Below, in pieces: positions 30,157 through 40,399 of a stretch of 64,000 nt of DNA. The position numbers and the translations under genes were made by a program. Position 1 is the stretch's first letter, and the number at the start of each line of letters is the position of its first letter. The DNA is from Agapetus fuscipes (taxonomy: Eukaryota; Arthropoda; Insecta; Trichoptera; Glossosomatidae), in the NCBI GenBank assembly GCA_951799405.1, contig OX637343.1, positions 9,588,524-9,652,523 on the forward strand. Direction: 5' to 3'. The notes beneath the pieces are model-generated. The model was not told where the DNA came from, did not search any database, and saw only the letters and a list, made by a program, of their open reading frames with translations.

Positions 30157-30475
30157 AGTCCGGTCGATAGCTCAGTTGGTAGAGTGCTTGCATTCCACGC
30201 CGAGAGCCCGGAGTCAAATCCCACCGACGTTGGCAGCATTAATGATTTACCGGTTCGGTGTTCATTAATAAAATACTAGCAGGGATAATTCAACCTTCAC
30301 AATAAATTAATACCAGCCCACTTGGAAGCTGGGAAACCCCCACTTCAACGGAAGGGGTTGACGTAAGGCTGGCGCCCTTACCTGTAAAAATAAATAGGTT
30401 CCATTCGCCACGTATGCGAACTCCTTCGCGAAAAACGTGGCATGAAGTTATACTCACTACATGTCTTGCTTAGAA
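30157..30475 (+). repeat. SINE-A, near full length
   Basis: Head CGGTCGATAGCTCAGTTGGT, box B region GGAGTCAAATCCCACCGACG, and body to GTGGCATGAAGTTATACTCA. Confidence 0.8.
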
Positions 30476-30534
30476 GTGTAGAAGCGTTAATGGATAAAAT
30501 CCTATTCAGAGGAGGGTTGTAGGTAAAATGGTAT

Positions 30535-30700
30535 TTCCAGTAGATAGCTTGGTTGGTAGAATGCTTGCACTCCCTGCCGGGAGCTAAAGTTCGATCCCCA
30601 CCAAGGATGTCAGAAATAATTTTCCGTTTAGGTGTTCATTTCAAGCCCAACAATAAACTACTGGAAAGGTTTTCTTAGTCTTCACAGTCCATGAGAATCA
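30535..30700 (+). repeat. SINE-A, 3' truncated
   Basis: Head CCAGTAGATAGCTTGGTTGG and AGTTCGATCCCCACCAAGG. The body stops after the TTTTCTTAGTCTTCACAG block. Confidence 0.75.
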
Positions 30701-30964
30701 TCCCACTCGACAAAATTCATGAAGAAGAAGAAAACGAGTAGTGACGTCATTTAGAAATAATGAATAGTTAAATCAAAATAATATATTGCTTGTTTGATAT
30801 TTTCTTCCGCATTTTGACGCATCAAAATATGAAGCAAGTTTTGCCAACTTTGCATTTTTTGCGAAACACCCCGGGCTCCTAAAAACAGCAATTTTGCAAC
30901 ATGCACAACAGTGATGTGTTAGATTTCAAAATAAAACGCATCGTAACCATAAAACACAACTAAG

Positions 30965-31303
30965 CTGCGCAAATAGTGCTACTTCTCCGCAGCAAGGGTG
31001 TACCCAGGATTAAAACTAGGGGCTCCTTCCTAGTTACGCCCATGCTCCGCAAGGGTCGCATGTGGCAAGTGGAACCTATTTATGTTTACAGGTAAAAGGG
31101 CCAGCCTTACTTAAGTTTAAGTGGGGATTTTCCACCTCGCTTGTACTCATTTCTAATGAAGGCTGAGTAAACCTTGCAGGTATTTTAATTTATGTTTGAA
31201 ATAATACCGAAACGGATTTTCATTTCTGCAACCCCCAATGGGTTTCGAACCCAAGCTCTCGGCAAGGAATGCAAGGACTCTACCAACTGAGCCATCGACC
31301 GGA
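30965..31303 (-). repeat. SINE-A with internal insertion
   Basis: Reverse copy. The 3' tail (CTAAGCTGCGCAAATAGTGC) is separated from the rest by about 55 bp of foreign text. The head ends CTACCAACTGAGCCATCGAC. Confidence 0.7.
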
Positions 31304-32100
31304 CGTAATTTATCAACTTCACTAATTTGATCAAGTCAATCCTTTTATTTTATTATTTCATGATTCATATTATTAATTCAATATGATGTTACGAGTCGTT
31401 CGAAGAAAATACTTTAACTGCTTCTTCTTTTTCCAATTGATCAGCTGGTCTCTGCGTTCCTCTTGCCTCTCTCCTGTCAAGGCCATAGGTACTAGAGAGT
31501 ATTGCCTTGCTCTCCTGTGATGTTGACTCCCTACTGCTGTATTTGCATCCATTTTTGTTGTCTTCCGGGAGGAGGTCTTCCAGATATGTAGGTGGTACTT
31601 TGGTGTGGAAATCTACTACTGTCCATCATTTTTTAGTGAAAATACTATGCCCCAGAACTACAAGAACCTAGTAGAAAGTAACGGTAAAATGTGAAATAAT
31701 TTTCCAATATTGTTTGTTGCTTTAAAAAAATTATTGCGAAAATGGTGAATAATATAAATATTTTTCATATAATATGGTATCTACATATTTTAGCTGGAAG
31801 CTTTTGAAATTCCACAACAATAGTTTTCAATATTATAAAAAAGGTTCTCAACCTGGCTAAAACTTTGACTAATTTAATATAGATGCCGTTGGCTTTTTGT
31901 TAAACGAAATGTTTGTAAAAAAAAAGTTGCACACATTCAAAATTACATTTAAACACAGATATCATAACAAAAAATCAAATCAAGGATTAGTGTAACAAAT
32001 AGTTTGGCTAAAAGATATGGCGGGAACCCCTGTAGATTCGTCTCCACCCAGTTTGTACGAAAACACTTCTTTCAATTCATTCACTCTTAGAAATTCACAT
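31304..32100. other. unassigned tract
   Basis: 31420-31620 is GC-richer and may hold reversed LINE text (CTGCATCCATTTTTG-like, GTCTTCCGGGAGGAGGTCTT). It is too degraded to call. Confidence 0.3.
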
Positions 32101-32107
32101 TCGGTAC

Positions 32108-32500
32108 TGAAAGGTATGTATATATGTAAAACATCTAAACAGGAAATCATTTCTGACACTCATGGTGGAAATCTAACCCTGGGCCTTGGTATGGAAAAAC
32201 GCAAAAAACGTAACTAAGCTATGCTGGTCCCCGAAGGTTTTCGCATGTAGCGAGTGGAACCTATTTATTTTTACTAGTAAGGGGCCCGGCCTAACGCCAA
32301 CCGCTTCAGTTGGAGTGGGGGTTTCCCAGCTCTCCAGGGGGCTGGTTCTCATTTCTTGTGAATACTGAGCAAACCTTTCTTGTATTTTATTTGGGGTTTG
32401 AAATAAACACCGAGCAGGAAATGATTTCTGACACCCTCGGTGGGATTCGAACCCGAGCTCACGGCATGGAATGCAAGCATTCTACCATGCAAGTAAGCTA
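32108..32500 (-). repeat. two stacked SINE-A pieces
   Basis: 32108-32185 is a body fragment (GGAAATCATTTCTGACACTC). 32212-32500 is a fuller reverse copy with GTGGGATTCGAACCCGAGCT (box B region) and GAATGCAAGCATTCTACCAT. Both point the same way. Confidence 0.7.
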
Positions 32501-32924
32501 TTGGTACAGGGTATCTACTACCAACTATAAAATCCCAACTTATTTTGTACTTAACCATTTATCTACTACCCTCTTGTGAACAGGATTTTTATCCATAATT
32601 TATCAATTTCACTAATTTGATCAAGTCAATCCTTTCTCGGTTTTCCCCCTCCTCTACTTGTGCAAATATTGTAAATTTTTGTGCATCCGCATTGTACAGT
32701 AAACACCTGCTTGATATTGATATTGGCAAACTTAATAATTATACAACATACGGAATTGGTGAACGAGCAGGCCTGGAGTAAGCCCACCGAGGGCCCTTGT
32801 TCGAGAAGACACATGGGGCCCCAACTCCACATTTCTATTACTTTTTGAAGACTAAAATAAAACAGTGACGTTTACAAATTCTAAACAATCTTAGTTGAAA
32901 AGATATAGGTAATATGACAATATT

Positions 32925-33143
32925 AATTTTAAGGTTCACTTTGCCAATGTCACCCCTGTCTCAGGGAAGGACGGCAAGAGTTGCAGGGTGTATGTCCATT
33001 TGAGATTTGGTTTTTATGTTGTAGGTTCACATGAGGCATGTGCAAGCGCGAACTTGTACGTGTCTGGTTGTGAGAATGCATGTAATGTGAATCTCCAATG
33101 TAACATATCTTTGCAACTTAGATTAGATTAGATTAGATTAATA
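32925..33143 (+). mobile_element. LINE-T 3' end with (TTAGA)n tail
   Basis: 5' truncated at AAGGTTCACTTTGCCAATGT. The tail is four GATTA units at 33120-33140. Another fragment with the tail lost follows to about 33345. Confidence 0.75.
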
Positions 33144-33635
33144 GCGTGTAAGTTCGCGCTTAGGAATGATGCATGTGCACAAAAAAAGGACTCAAATCTC
33201 AAATATACATATGCTTAGCGTTAGTATTACACATGTAGTAAGTGTAAGCGTGAACTTACACATACTTGCTAGTGTATGTGTATTTTGCATTAAATATTAG
33301 CCTTAAATAACAATACATCTTTGAAACTCGCATTTTAGATTAAGGGCCCTTTAGATTCTGGAGCCCTGGTGCAGTCGCATCACTTTAAGCGCCCTTGATA
33401 CAGGCCTGTGAACGAGCTTTATGTATATTTATGCAAATATGTTAAATGATTACAGAATATTGAAATGGAATCATCAACGGCCTTGACTTGTGAACTGAGG
33501 AGGAGTCTACAATCATTTTCAGAATGTCTCACAACCAGGCGCGTGCACTGGGTAGAGGCAAATATGTTTTTCTTTTTCAAAATAAATACTTTTGCATTTG
33601 CCATTAACTTTCGCTATTTAATTTGAGATTTAACT

Positions 33636-34012
33636 TTAAACTATAATCTAAGTTGCAAAGGTCTATTGTCATTTAAGGTTCATATTTTATACATGCCCGC
33701 GAGCAGGCACATGTATGTTCGCTCTTATACACAGACCAAACCTCACATGAACATAGATTTTGTAACTCCTGCCTCCTTTCCCTGAAACCGGGGATCAAGT
33801 GGCGTAAGGCTCTCCTGCAGATACGTAACTAGAAGGTCGCGCTTACACATGCCGCATGTGAACTCACAACATAATACCCCAAATCTCAAAAGAACGTTGG
33901 CCCTGCAACCCGTGCCGGCCTTCCCTGAAACAACGCAGTGATATTGGCAAAGTGAACCCTTTTTTACAACATGGGTGATCAGCCTCATACCAACCTATAA
34001 GTCAAGGAACTC
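33636..34012 (-). mobile_element. two overlapping reverse LINE-T 3' ends
   Basis: 33640-33800 is a tail-side piece and 33830-34012 the remainder (CACATGCCGCATGTGAACTC to CCTATAAGTCAAGGAAC). They are separated by scrambled sequence. Confidence 0.65.
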
Positions 34013-34035
34013 TGACTCAAATTAAACAATGAGTT

Positions 34036-35007
34036 TCAAAGCGCCAATTCTCAAGCAAGATCCAGTTGCTGTAAAGCTTTTTTTTTTTTTTTTTTTTTCA
34101 TTGAGACGAGAAAATCTTCAAAAGATTCCTGCCATTGTTTCCGCCGGCAGGATATGTGAGATTTTTACTCACTAAAAACCCCCCTCTGCATCTTGCCACA
34201 CCCTGGAACTGCCGTCAAGCATGACATCGGGGTGTGGTGTGTCTTTACATGCACAGCATGTCTTCACATTTCAGTTGCGTCAATTGGCAAATCTACACTA
34301 TCTACATTGTGTTAAGACTACTATCTTCATTAACACTACTATCAACAGAGACTACATTTTGGCGGGTCGTGTTCATCCTTCGCCTTACGCGCTCGGCATC
34401 CTCCTTCTTTGCGATCACGCGAGAGGCAAAGGTATCAAGGGCCCGCTAGTTCTCTTCTGATTGGAGCATTGACGGTACTACCATGTCCAGGTCTAGTCGA
34501 TCGACCACAATGGTTGCCATTAATGACCCCCTGTGGTCCGCCCAGGCAGGACACGACAGTAGCGTGTGCTCCGCGTCATCATTTTCTGAGTCGCAGTGCC
34601 AGCATGCTGCAGTTGCTTCTTTTCCTATACGGTGTAGGAAAAAACCGAAACAACCGTGCCCACTCAGCATCTGCGTGAGCCGGTAGTTCAGGCAGCCATG
34701 CTTCCTCGAGTACCAAGGCTCGAGTTGGCTGACAAGCCTGTTCGTCCAGCGTCCTTTAGATGCCGAGTTCCAGCGATCCTGCCACTTTGACAGCGTCAGT
34801 TTCCTATGGTGCGGTCCCTTACCTAGTTGCTGTAAGGCTAGATGGACCTTTGGTGACCCGTCATTGGTAGAGGTATATGATTTTTTCAACCCAGCAAAGA
34901 GCATATTTGAAAAAAAAATACTATTTTTTTGCTCCGCTGAGATTCGAACCCACGACCTTCCATTTACGACTCCGAAACGTTACCACTAGAATAAGGTCCA
35001 GTCCATT
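34036..35007 (-). repeat. SINE-B split by an R1-like LINE
   Basis: The two halves are 34036-34078 (GCGCCAATTCTCAAGCAAGA) and 34825-35007. The head ends GGTCCAGTCC near 35005. The split point carries the 15-bp duplication made by the LINE. Confidence 0.75.
34079..34824 (-). mobile_element. 5'-truncated R1-like LINE with poly(A) and 15-bp target duplication
   Basis: The minus strand, about 34830-34446, encodes a reverse-transcriptase C-terminus: SKGRWTNRLVSQLEPWYSRK, LNYRLTQMLSGHGCFGFFLH, and a CX2CX8HX4C knuckle in CWHCDSENDDAEHTLLSC. A 3' non-coding stretch follows and then a poly(A) tail (poly-T on +, 34078-34099). AGTTGCTGTAAAGCT (34064-34078) and AGTTGCTGTAAGGCT (34825-34839) are the target duplication. 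The frame is cut at the 5' side, so the element is dead. Confidence 0.8.
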
Positions 35008-35439
35008 AAAATAACTAAAAACATTATAAGCTAGATTCTTCGCAACGATCTGGAAGGGGTCTATGACCTCAAAAGCTATTATTAAAATAAGATTCTAACT
35101 GATAACGTTTACTATAATTATAAGAATAGTGTAAAAAATAAAATATATTTCCTTCGAGGCAAGTAGTTATTAAATTGGTATATATTATTTGTTCAACAGA
35201 AAAAAACTTTAGTAAAAAGGACGATACCTTCTATCATAACAGGCCTTATCAAATAAACGATGGAAGCATAGGTAGGCGAGTCACTTTTTCAAATCATTAT
35301 TTGGCAGCTGAAGGCACGTTTCGTGAAGCTTACTACAGAACAGTATTATATTCGTAAACTAATTTCATATTTCAAAATTATATACCTTTTAGGAAAATTT
35401 GCATAAGGTAATTATAGGTATTTTTATACAGCCCATATA

Positions 35440-36115
35440 TTTGGGCACAAGTGAAGTGGCAAAAAAGAAAAATGCTGTAGAAAGCATAAAAAATTCAAAG
35501 GTCACGGATACAACGTCCCTGATCACGGATACCATAAGTCAAGTCACGGATACCTTGGCCCAAATCATGTATACCATATGCAGTAGGTACCATGTATTCT
35601 TAATATTCTTCTCCTTTTCATACAATTTTACACCTCATCTGACAGATACTACGTCTCAAGTCACGAATACCATGTAGGGAATAACGGATACCATATCGCG
35701 AATAACGAATACCACCAGCACGGTTACCATTTCTTAAGTCACGGATACCAAATGCAGTACCATGTACTCTTATTTATTATTTTCCTTTTCATACATTTTT
35801 TACACATCATCAATTGACAGATACGTATACTATTACTCAAGTCACGGATACCATGTCGCGAATAACGGATACCATGTCACAGTGCGAGTATACGGATACA
35901 TGTCCCAAGTCACAGTTATCGTTTCCCAAGTCACGGATAACAGATGCCGTACCATAAAATTCATAATTTTGTCCTCTTTTTCATACATTTTTCACACCTC
36001 ATCAATTAACAGATCCTATATCTCAAGTCACGGATACCATGTCGCGAATAACGGATACCACCACCACGGTTACCACATCTTAAGTCACGGATACCATGTA
36101 ACAAGTCATGGATTT
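35440..36115 (+). repeat. diverged relative of the 21-bp array with three spacer-plus-heptad units
   Basis: Core AGTCACGGATACCA recurs at 21-bp spacing (35500-35575) and in three later blocks. On + the matching frame gives GYNVPDHGYHKSSHGYLGPN, then SSHGYHVANNGYHV and HHHGYHILSHGYHVTSHG. Each block is preceded by a similar spacer, TTTTCATACA...ACACCTCATC...ACAG, ending at 35645, 35820 and 36012 (periods 175 and 192 bp). The spacers resemble intron 3' ends. No continuous reading frame spans all units. Just upstream, 35453-35482 encodes SEVAKKKNAVE, reminiscent of exon 1 of gene 2. Confidence 0.75.
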
Positions 36116-36559
36116 TCAATTTTGTACTCCATGTGTTTACAGGTGTTTTTACATCTCAGTTATGAAGTCAACACTGTCAGCTTGGACTGAGATAATGGCC
36201 TACTGCAGTTAAATTACAGCAAACTACTCGCCTACTTGGGTGATGCCGTGAATAGCTTTGGCCTACATGACAGTAGGTACTGCCAGGACCCACTCCAGGT
36301 TGATTTGTTCGTGCAATGATGACGATGATAAAAAAAATGACTGCCGAATAATAAATATCAGTTTTTTTCTTTCAAATACATTTGTAAAATAAAGTAAGCC
36401 ATAACTCACGAGCTTTTATCCAAAATGTCATTTTAATGTCTTTACTTTTTTATGACTCCGAAGGGAAAACCCTAAATTTTTAATCATTTATTTTTATTTT
36501 GATATAAAGCACATACATATATTTTTTTTAAATGCCAAGGTACATATTATTTATATATA

Positions 36560-36770
36560 TTTATAATAGATTTGTGAAGAGGAATACAATTCTCCAACCT
36601 ATTTTGCCTGGCCAGTAATTGTCTTCGTGCGAAAGCAGAAGTTTGTGTGCATGCAATGGCAGCTAATTGAGTTATGATCAAAGGGCCAGGCGTGATTCGG
36701 ACCAGCGTTATTCTGTTCCAAAACGCTAGCCAAGAATAGCGCCTTGCTCTCGGCCATAACACCGATATAA
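36560..36770 (-). repeat. SINE-E, short-module form
   Basis: TTGTGAAGAGGAATACAATT start, GCAGAAGTTTGTGTGCATGC module, reversed head CTCGGCCATAACACCG. Confidence 0.7.
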
Positions 36771-36854
36771 TACTGTTAAACCTTTATTTATTCTATACAT
36801 TTTTAATCTAAGTTTCAAAGATATGTTGTCAAAAGATATAAACTAAAACTCACT

Positions 36855-37168
36855 TACTTTGAGTATGGCCGGCCAGCGCAATAAATTTCTTGGCCATTGG
36901 GCCGCGTCAGAGGCAAAGATCCAGACCTTCCATCCATTTCACTGCTCCTGGCGTGCCTTCATGGAGGTCTTTCAGGCCAGGAGGGTGTCTTCTGATGGGG
37001 CACTCCTCCACTATGTGCCGGACAGTCTGGTTCTCCGCCCCACAGTCACATCCTGGGTATGGAGCTAATCCCCATCTATGGAGCAAGGAGTTGCAACGAC
37101 CTTGCTCGGTGCGGACCCTATTTAAGGTCGTCTATAGTCCTCTCCGTAGATTGTACCCTGGGACCTCC
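36855..37168 (-). mobile_element. LINE C-terminal fragment, same family as 58760-59090
   Basis: The minus strand carries a Cys-His knuckle region like the better copy at 58.8 kb. It ends in GGCCGGCCATACTC. LINE-T scraps flank it (36800-36830 and 37184-37268). Confidence 0.65.
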
Positions 37169-37559
37169 TGGTTACTCTTGCCACCTTTTCTTGAAACCGA
37201 GATGTAAGGGACAAAAGTGAACCAACTTTGTACAGGATAGAAAGTCTCATACCAACCTATAAGTCAAGTTGTCAGTTTTGTTGGCATGGAAACAAAAACA
37301 ACATTAGCCCTACAACCATTTCACTAGGGGTGGCCAGAGCTTCTGTCGAGTTGCCTTCATTTATTCATACATTTGCATACCTATTTCAATTCATTTATAA
37401 CTCACATTTCTCGTTTTTTTTTTTTACCATTTCTTCAATCTGATCAAGCCATACCTTAATCGGTCTTACTTTTCTTCTTTTAAAGCTCACATTTTCTCTG
37501 TGTATAATACACTTTTCCAATATTTCATCATCCATTCTTTCTAGGTATATGTCAAATCC

Positions 37560-37650
37560 ATCATCAATAGGTTCAACTCGCCAATGGGATAACGCGGCAA
37601 GAAGTTACACTATATGTGTAGCTTAGTTGCGTTGCGTTTGCGTTGCATCT
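37560..37650 (+). repeat. SINE-A 3' tail fragment
   Basis: GGGATAACGCGGCAAGAAGT to GTGTAGCTTAGTTGCG. Confidence 0.6.
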
Positions 37651-37685
37651 CATCGCATTCTTTACAAGCTGATTTTACATTGTTT

Positions 37686-37937
37686 CTATAAATAATCTAA
37701 GTTGCAATGATATATTGACATTCAAAGCTCATATCAAATGCATGTCCACAAACAAAGACGAGTAAGTTCGCGCTTACAAATGCTGAATATGTCCTTACAA
37801 AGTAAAATCCAAGTCTCAAATGAAAATAAACCCTGCAACTTTTGCCAACCTTTCCTGAAATAGGGGGGACATTGGCAAAGTGAACCATTTTTTACAGTTT
37901 GGGTGGTCAGCCTCATACCAACTTATAAATCAAGGAA
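37686..37937 (-). mobile_element. LINE-T 3' end
   Basis: Reverse copy from ATAATCTAAGTTGCAATGAT to ACTTATAAATCAAGGAA. Confidence 0.7.
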
Positions 37938-38557
37938 TACTGACTAAAAAGATTACATTTATCGTCTGGTATGGACAAATTCTTTTTAATCAATTTCCAT
38001 GAAAAAACTGAAAGAAAAAGCACAGACCTTAATTTTTAAATGATAAGATCGGAACATTTTTTAAATTTGATTTTTTTTCTCGGTGAGCAAACATCAGTGT
38101 TGTATGGGACTCAGCAACCAATATCAAAATATTTGTATGCCTTTTCCCTAAAAACCCGGCTGGAGGACGAGACAATAATGTCTATTCATGTACGGACCTC
38201 AGTGAAGTATTTTTATTGAAATTATTGTAAATTTGGTTTTAAAAACTAGTAATATTTTCGTTTTCATCGAGAACTATGCACGTAAATAAAAAATAACATA
38301 GATTACGTATTTTACTAATTAATAAACGAGTTTCCAGATTGACAATAAATCAGGGCTGTCACAAATAAAGATAACTTATTTTAAACTATTTCGTTTTACT
38401 AATCCCTCAATCATAAAAAATGTTATTTCTGTGTTTAAGCCTAAGTATTTTAAAGAATGAAAAAAACGGATTTTACTGATCGTGCAAAAGAGAAGAACAA
38501 TTTTCTCTACGTTTCGTCGGAGTCATATCCGACGTCCTCAGGAGACGTGTGTCTTCT

Positions 38558-38596
38558 ACAAAGAAGAACCACGAACAGTTCGTGGTTCTTCTTTGT
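38558..38596. repeat. perfect 39-bp palindrome (19-bp arms, 1-nt centre)
   Basis: Left arm ACAAAGAAGAACCACGAAC, centre A, right arm the exact reverse complement. A smaller hairpin, CGTCGGA...TCCGACG, lies just upstream near 38516-38535. Confidence 0.95.
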
Positions 38597-38619
38597 CCTC
38601 ATACCAACTTATTGGGCAA

Positions 38620-38884
38620 GGAACTACTACGATCAACGATCTATCAACGCTATTAGTTAACGAACTATCTGCCTATTAATCAAGGAACTACTACGATCAA
38701 CGATCTATCAACGCTATTAGTTAACGAACTATCTGCCTATTAATCAAGGAACTACTACGATCAACGATCTATCAACGCTATTAGTTAACGAACTATCTGC
38801 CTATTAATCAAGGAACTACTACGATCAACGATCTATCAACGCTATTAGTTAACGAACTATCTGCCTATTAATCAAGGAACTACC
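38620..38884. repeat. 64-bp tandem repeat, four identical units plus 9 bp
   Basis: The unit begins GGAACTACTACGATCAACGA and ends TGCCTATTAATCAA, at 38620-38683, 38684-38747, 38748-38811 and 38812-38875. The copies are identical by eye. The unit edge (TATTAATCAAGGAAC) resembles the reversed 5' edge of LINE-T (TATAAGTCAAGGAAC), which also appears just before the array (CTCATACCAACTTATTGGGC). Confidence 0.95.
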
Positions 38885-39309
38885 AAACTGTTAGGCCCGG
38901 TATTTTAAAGGTAAGCATAGCGACTTTATACTGAATTAAAAGGACTCGCTTATGTCAGTCGTGAGGGTAGTTTGTTTTTTTTTATAAGTGCAAAGTCACA
39001 TACCTAAGTTACAATTGAAAATACCAGACCTTCGTCAAGAAAAAAAGACAATTAATAACGAAAACGTAGTTGTGGTAACCCTAAATCTTATATCTGAACC
39101 CAGCATCGCACATCTTTTTTTAACACATAGTCTGCACATATATTATTAAAAAATTCGTTAATATTATGTGTGATATCGAATGATAATACACCTGAGAGAG
39201 TAGTCTATAAGAGGATGCCACTAGGCAGAGATCTGACTTAGTAGCGGACAGTACTTGTGTGGAAAATGACTGGACACCGATTATTTGTAAGGCTTTTTTT
39301 TATCTTAAA

Positions 39310-39727
39310 ATCATTCATGTTAAGGACGGAAAGAAATGGCGTTGATCTGTTATGTTGGCGGCTAGGACTAGAGTTTTTTTAAATTAGAATTTTGTATTGT
39401 GTTTTAGTTTTGGTATCCATACATATTATTATTTGTTAATTTTAAAAATGCAATTCGTTGTGTATGTTCCTTGACTTATAGGTTGGTATGCGGCTGACCA
39501 CCTTTGCTCTAGAAAATGGTTCACTTTGCCAATGTCACCCCTGTCTCAGGGAAGGTCGGCAAGAGTTGCAGGGTGTATTTTCATTTGAGATTTAGATTTT
39601 TATATTGTAAGTCCACATGCGGCTTGTTTAAGCGCGAACTTATACGTGTCTGCTTGTGAAAATGCATATTATGTAAATCCTTAATGTTATATTTGTTTGC
39701 AACTTAGATAAGATTAGATTAGATTAA
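39310..39727 (+). mobile_element. LINE-T 3' end with coding relic and (TTAGA)n tail
   Basis: AGGACGGAAAGAAATGGCG (end of the reverse-transcriptase frame), then the 3'UTR, the common body, and AGATTAGATTAGATTAAT. Confidence 0.75.
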
Positions 39728-39939
39728 TGTAATTAATATAACCACTGACTTTTTATGTTGTTTTTCATGTACTTTTTAATGTTATTTACTACGGTAGAAA
39801 TGGACTATCTAAGATGTATGATTGGTAAAACACGGAGTGATAGGGGGAGGAATGATTTTGTGAGAGAAGAATGTGGCGCAAGGGAAAGTGTGAAAGTGAA
39901 CATTAATCGAAGTATGTTAAGATAATATAATAATAATAT

Positions 39940-40353
39940 TAGGATGATTTATTTGGTGAGCGCTGTTTTTGTGTGTATCACACCTCAAGAGCCCTCTGCG
40001 AGCTTGGTCGTCGCTGTAGAAAGCGCCAATTCTCAAGCAAGACCCAGTTGTTGTAAGGTTGGATGGACCTTTCAGTGACCGGTCTTTGGTAAAGGCTTAT
40101 GAATTTTTCAACTCAGCGAAGAGCACATTCGAAATATAAATGGTATATTTTTGTGCTCCGCGGGGATCCGAATCCACAACCTTCCATTTACGAGTCCGAA
40201 GTGTTGCCACTACGGACTACGGACCGGTCCAAGATGCCAACGACACGCGGTGTACCTGAGCGGTCACCCATCCAAGTACTGTCCGCGCCTAATGTTGCTT
40301 TTAACTTCGGTGATCTATGGGAACCGGTGCTTTCAACATGGCTAACGTCGTTG
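39940..40353 (-). repeat. chimeric SINE-B with 5S rRNA-like head, best copy
   Basis: 40353-40235 on minus is the 5S-like head with CACCGGTTCCCATAGATCAC, GCGCGGACAGTACTTGGATG and CACCGCGTGTCGTTGGC. The tRNA-like head and full SINE-B body follow, ending with an (ATT)n tail near 39930. Only small differences separate it from the copy at 16690-17098. Confidence 0.85.
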
Positions 40354-40399
40354 ACTCTGACGTTGAAGATGGTTTGGATATATGGAGAGAATGAGTGAT

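Noticed and set aside
33113..33143. Interstitial telomere repeat from TTAGA units
   Set aside because: The insect telomere repeat is TTAGG; these units occur only at LINE-T 3' ends.
34446..34904. 152-codon minus frame as a host gene
   Set aside because: Reverse-transcriptase C-terminus of a 5'-truncated LINE with poly(A) tail and target duplication.
38620..38884. CRISPR or centromeric satellite
   Set aside because: Only four direct units with no spacers, embedded in LINE-T-derived sequence.
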